Made by a program: the position numbers and the translations under genes. Of a DNA stretch of 35,278 bases, positions 34,176-35,278 are shown piece by piece (positions within the stretch are counted from its first letter, which is position 1; every line of letters begins with the position of its first letter). The notes under the pieces were generated by a model. That model was given only the letters and a program-made list of their open reading frames with translations. It did no database searches and had not been told where the DNA came from. Source of the DNA: Pseudanabaena cinerea FACHB-1277 (GTDB lineage: Bacteria > Cyanobacteriota > Cyanobacteriia > Pseudanabaenales > Pseudanabaenaceae); assembly GCF_014696345.1 (NCBI RefSeq), contig NZ_JACJPY010000044.1:1-35278 (forward strand). The letters run 5' to 3'.

Positions 34176-35178
34176 CTATGTTTTAACTACTTCATCCGCT
34201 AAATAAGCCGCTAATCGAGAAATCTTTGGATATTCCCAAAACAAAATCGTCTCCAATTCTAGATTAAGCCAAGCTGATAACTCACCAGTGAGTCCTAACG
34301 CTACCGATGAGTCTAAGCCATAGCTAGCAAAAGACTCTTCAGGATCAATTTCTTCAGGATCGAGTCCTAATGAATTGGCTATTTTTGTTGTCAACCAGTT
34401 CTCTATAGTTTCTTGATCCACTACACCCTCATGAATAGCCTCGACATCCAATGATAAATCTATATCTACTATATTTTGCCTCCATTCTCCAACGATCGCT
34501 AGATCACTTTGCAAAAATTTTTGACGACAAGCATAACGCTGAATTTTGCCACTGGAAGTTTTCGGGATGCTGGCTGGTTTAATCAAAGCGATCGCATAAA
34601 CTTGTAAATCATGATTCAGAGAGACGGATTCCCGAATGGCAGATACAACCTCCTCGACATTCAAGTTTCTCAAAAATGTACGTTCTATCTCTTGAACGAT
34701 TACCAATTTTTCTTGATCGTCTACTTCTATGGCAAAAGCTGCCCCACAATCCAAACGTAAGGCTGTATGACTTTGCTGCACAGAATATTCAATATCTTGA
34801 GGATAATGATTCCTTCCCCAAATAATAATTAGATCTTTTAGTCGCGATGTAATAAATAATTCACCATTGCTCATAAAGCCAAGATCGCCAGTACGGAGAA
34901 ACTTTTTATTTCCTGTCTCTACTAGCTCAGCCTGAAATGTTTTTACTGTATTCTCTTCTTGATTCCAATAGCCTTGAGCCACACTAGCACTATGTACCCA
35001 AACTTCACCCACCTGATTATCAAGACACTGAGTTAAATTATTAGGATCGACAATCCTGATATCCGTATCTAACCAAGCATGACCACATCCCACAATCTGC
35101 TTGCTATTTTTATTGTCCAAATCTACTTCTACAGCACTCCCTCTTTCTAGGGCTTCCAGTTCAGCCTTAAAATAAACG
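34176..35178 (-). CDS. Fatty-acyl-AMP ligase C-terminal part fused to acyl carrier protein (5' truncated)
   Basis: The reading frame enters from the right IS end. FAAL sequence begins at 35178 with VYFKAELEALERGSAVEVD and continues VGCGHAWLDTDIRIVDP, EVWVHSASVAQGYW, FLRTGDLGFM and LKDLIIIWGRNHYPQDIE. It ends with the C-terminal lobe to SGKIQRYACR. An acyl carrier domain follows with the phosphopantetheine Ser in YGLDSSVALG. The family activates a free fatty acid as acyl-AMP and loads its own ACP. The N-terminal lobe with the ATP P-loop and the upper active site (roughly 350-400 residues) is missing. TTG at 35118-35120 is not a credible start. Broken by the IS end or by contig truncation, so activity is doubtful. 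Confidence 0.88.
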
Positions 35179-35278
35179 GGAGCATCCCAAGTTTGCGCTA
35201 AGTAGAAATACTTAGCGATGGGGAATTATTAAGAAAAGCTGTACGCAAACGTAAGATCTTTGGAACATTGCATGGATT
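35178..35278 (+). mobile_element. IS end, right copy (partial)
   Basis: Exact inverted copy of 1-101. It begins GGGAGCATCCCAAGTTTGCG at 35178 and runs to the window edge, with the CGCTAAGTA/TACTTAGCG stem at 35195-35216. It abuts FAAL sequence at 35177/35178. The FAAL frame runs into it and hits TAA at 35226-35228. Exactly 101 shared bases at both edges is what a de Bruijn assembler gives when a contig stops on the first k-mer wholly inside a repeat. Confidence 0.75.

Overview
The window looks like one complete cyanobacterial contig. The octamer GCGATCGC (HIP1) and its core CGATCG recur throughout. Several genes are typical of cyanobacteria: Ycf33/DUF751, a DUF6464-like protein, Uma2 (DUF820), rbfA followed by an ExbB-like gene, cobS, a major type IV pilin, and a FAAL/PKS cluster. 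Heptanucleotide tandem arrays also fit. A filamentous Pseudanabaena-like organism is possible, but I cannot prove the genus from this sequence.

Both extremities carry the same 101-bp sequence in inverted orientation (1-101 and 35178-35278). On the left it cuts a ptuB-like HNH gene, and on the right it cuts a fatty-acyl-AMP ligase gene. In both it starts at exactly the same base (GGGAGCATCCC...). I read this as one end of an insertion sequence present in at least two copies, at which the assembly stopped.

Layout, left to right. 1-2000: a Septu-like pair (PtuA ATPase plus truncated PtuB), then an antitoxin-like pseudogene. 2027-5744: aminotransferase, peptide deformylase, a small phage-like protein, a dense hairpin-repeat cluster, a PD-(D/E)XK coiled-coil protein and a Uma2 protein. 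5889-12915: pilin gene followed by a GT41/SPINDLY transferase, a GT77-like transferase, a methyltransferase, and a convergent methyltransferase-exostosin fusion. This is a plausible pilin or surface glycan modification locus. 13267-16141: GIDE-like membrane protein, Ycf33, a DUF6464-like protein, rbfA and an ExbB-like channel. 16185-20166: an HMW1C-like glycosyltransferase overlapping a PAS/GAF sensor histidine kinase. 20176-24982: housekeeping genes (renalase-like oxidoreductase, isoaspartyl peptidase, cysteine synthase, HemS/ChuX-like protein, cobS), with two unusual tandem-repeat intergenic regions.

25143-27179 encodes an unusual four-part protein: EVE/PUA-like base reader, TPRs, seven perfectly spaced (K/R)(I/L)VEVE hexads, and a DUF3883-like domain whose catalytic Glu appears to be lost. 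An 878-bp structured non-coding stretch follows, then a small secreted protein with a PEP-CTERM-like tail.

The right end (28824-35178, minus strand) is a compact lipid-polyketide cluster: FAAL-ACP, cytochrome P450, a decayed second P450, and a KS-(dead AT)-ACP-TE synthase. The FAAL would activate a fatty acid onto its ACP, the P450 could oxidise the chain, and the PKS could extend and release it. The cluster shows decay: the FAAL N-terminus is cut off by the IS end, and the second P450 has lost its core and its haem Cys. The most interesting targets are the EVE-TPR-DUF3883 protein, the glycosyltransferases around pilA, and the AT-dead mini-PKS.
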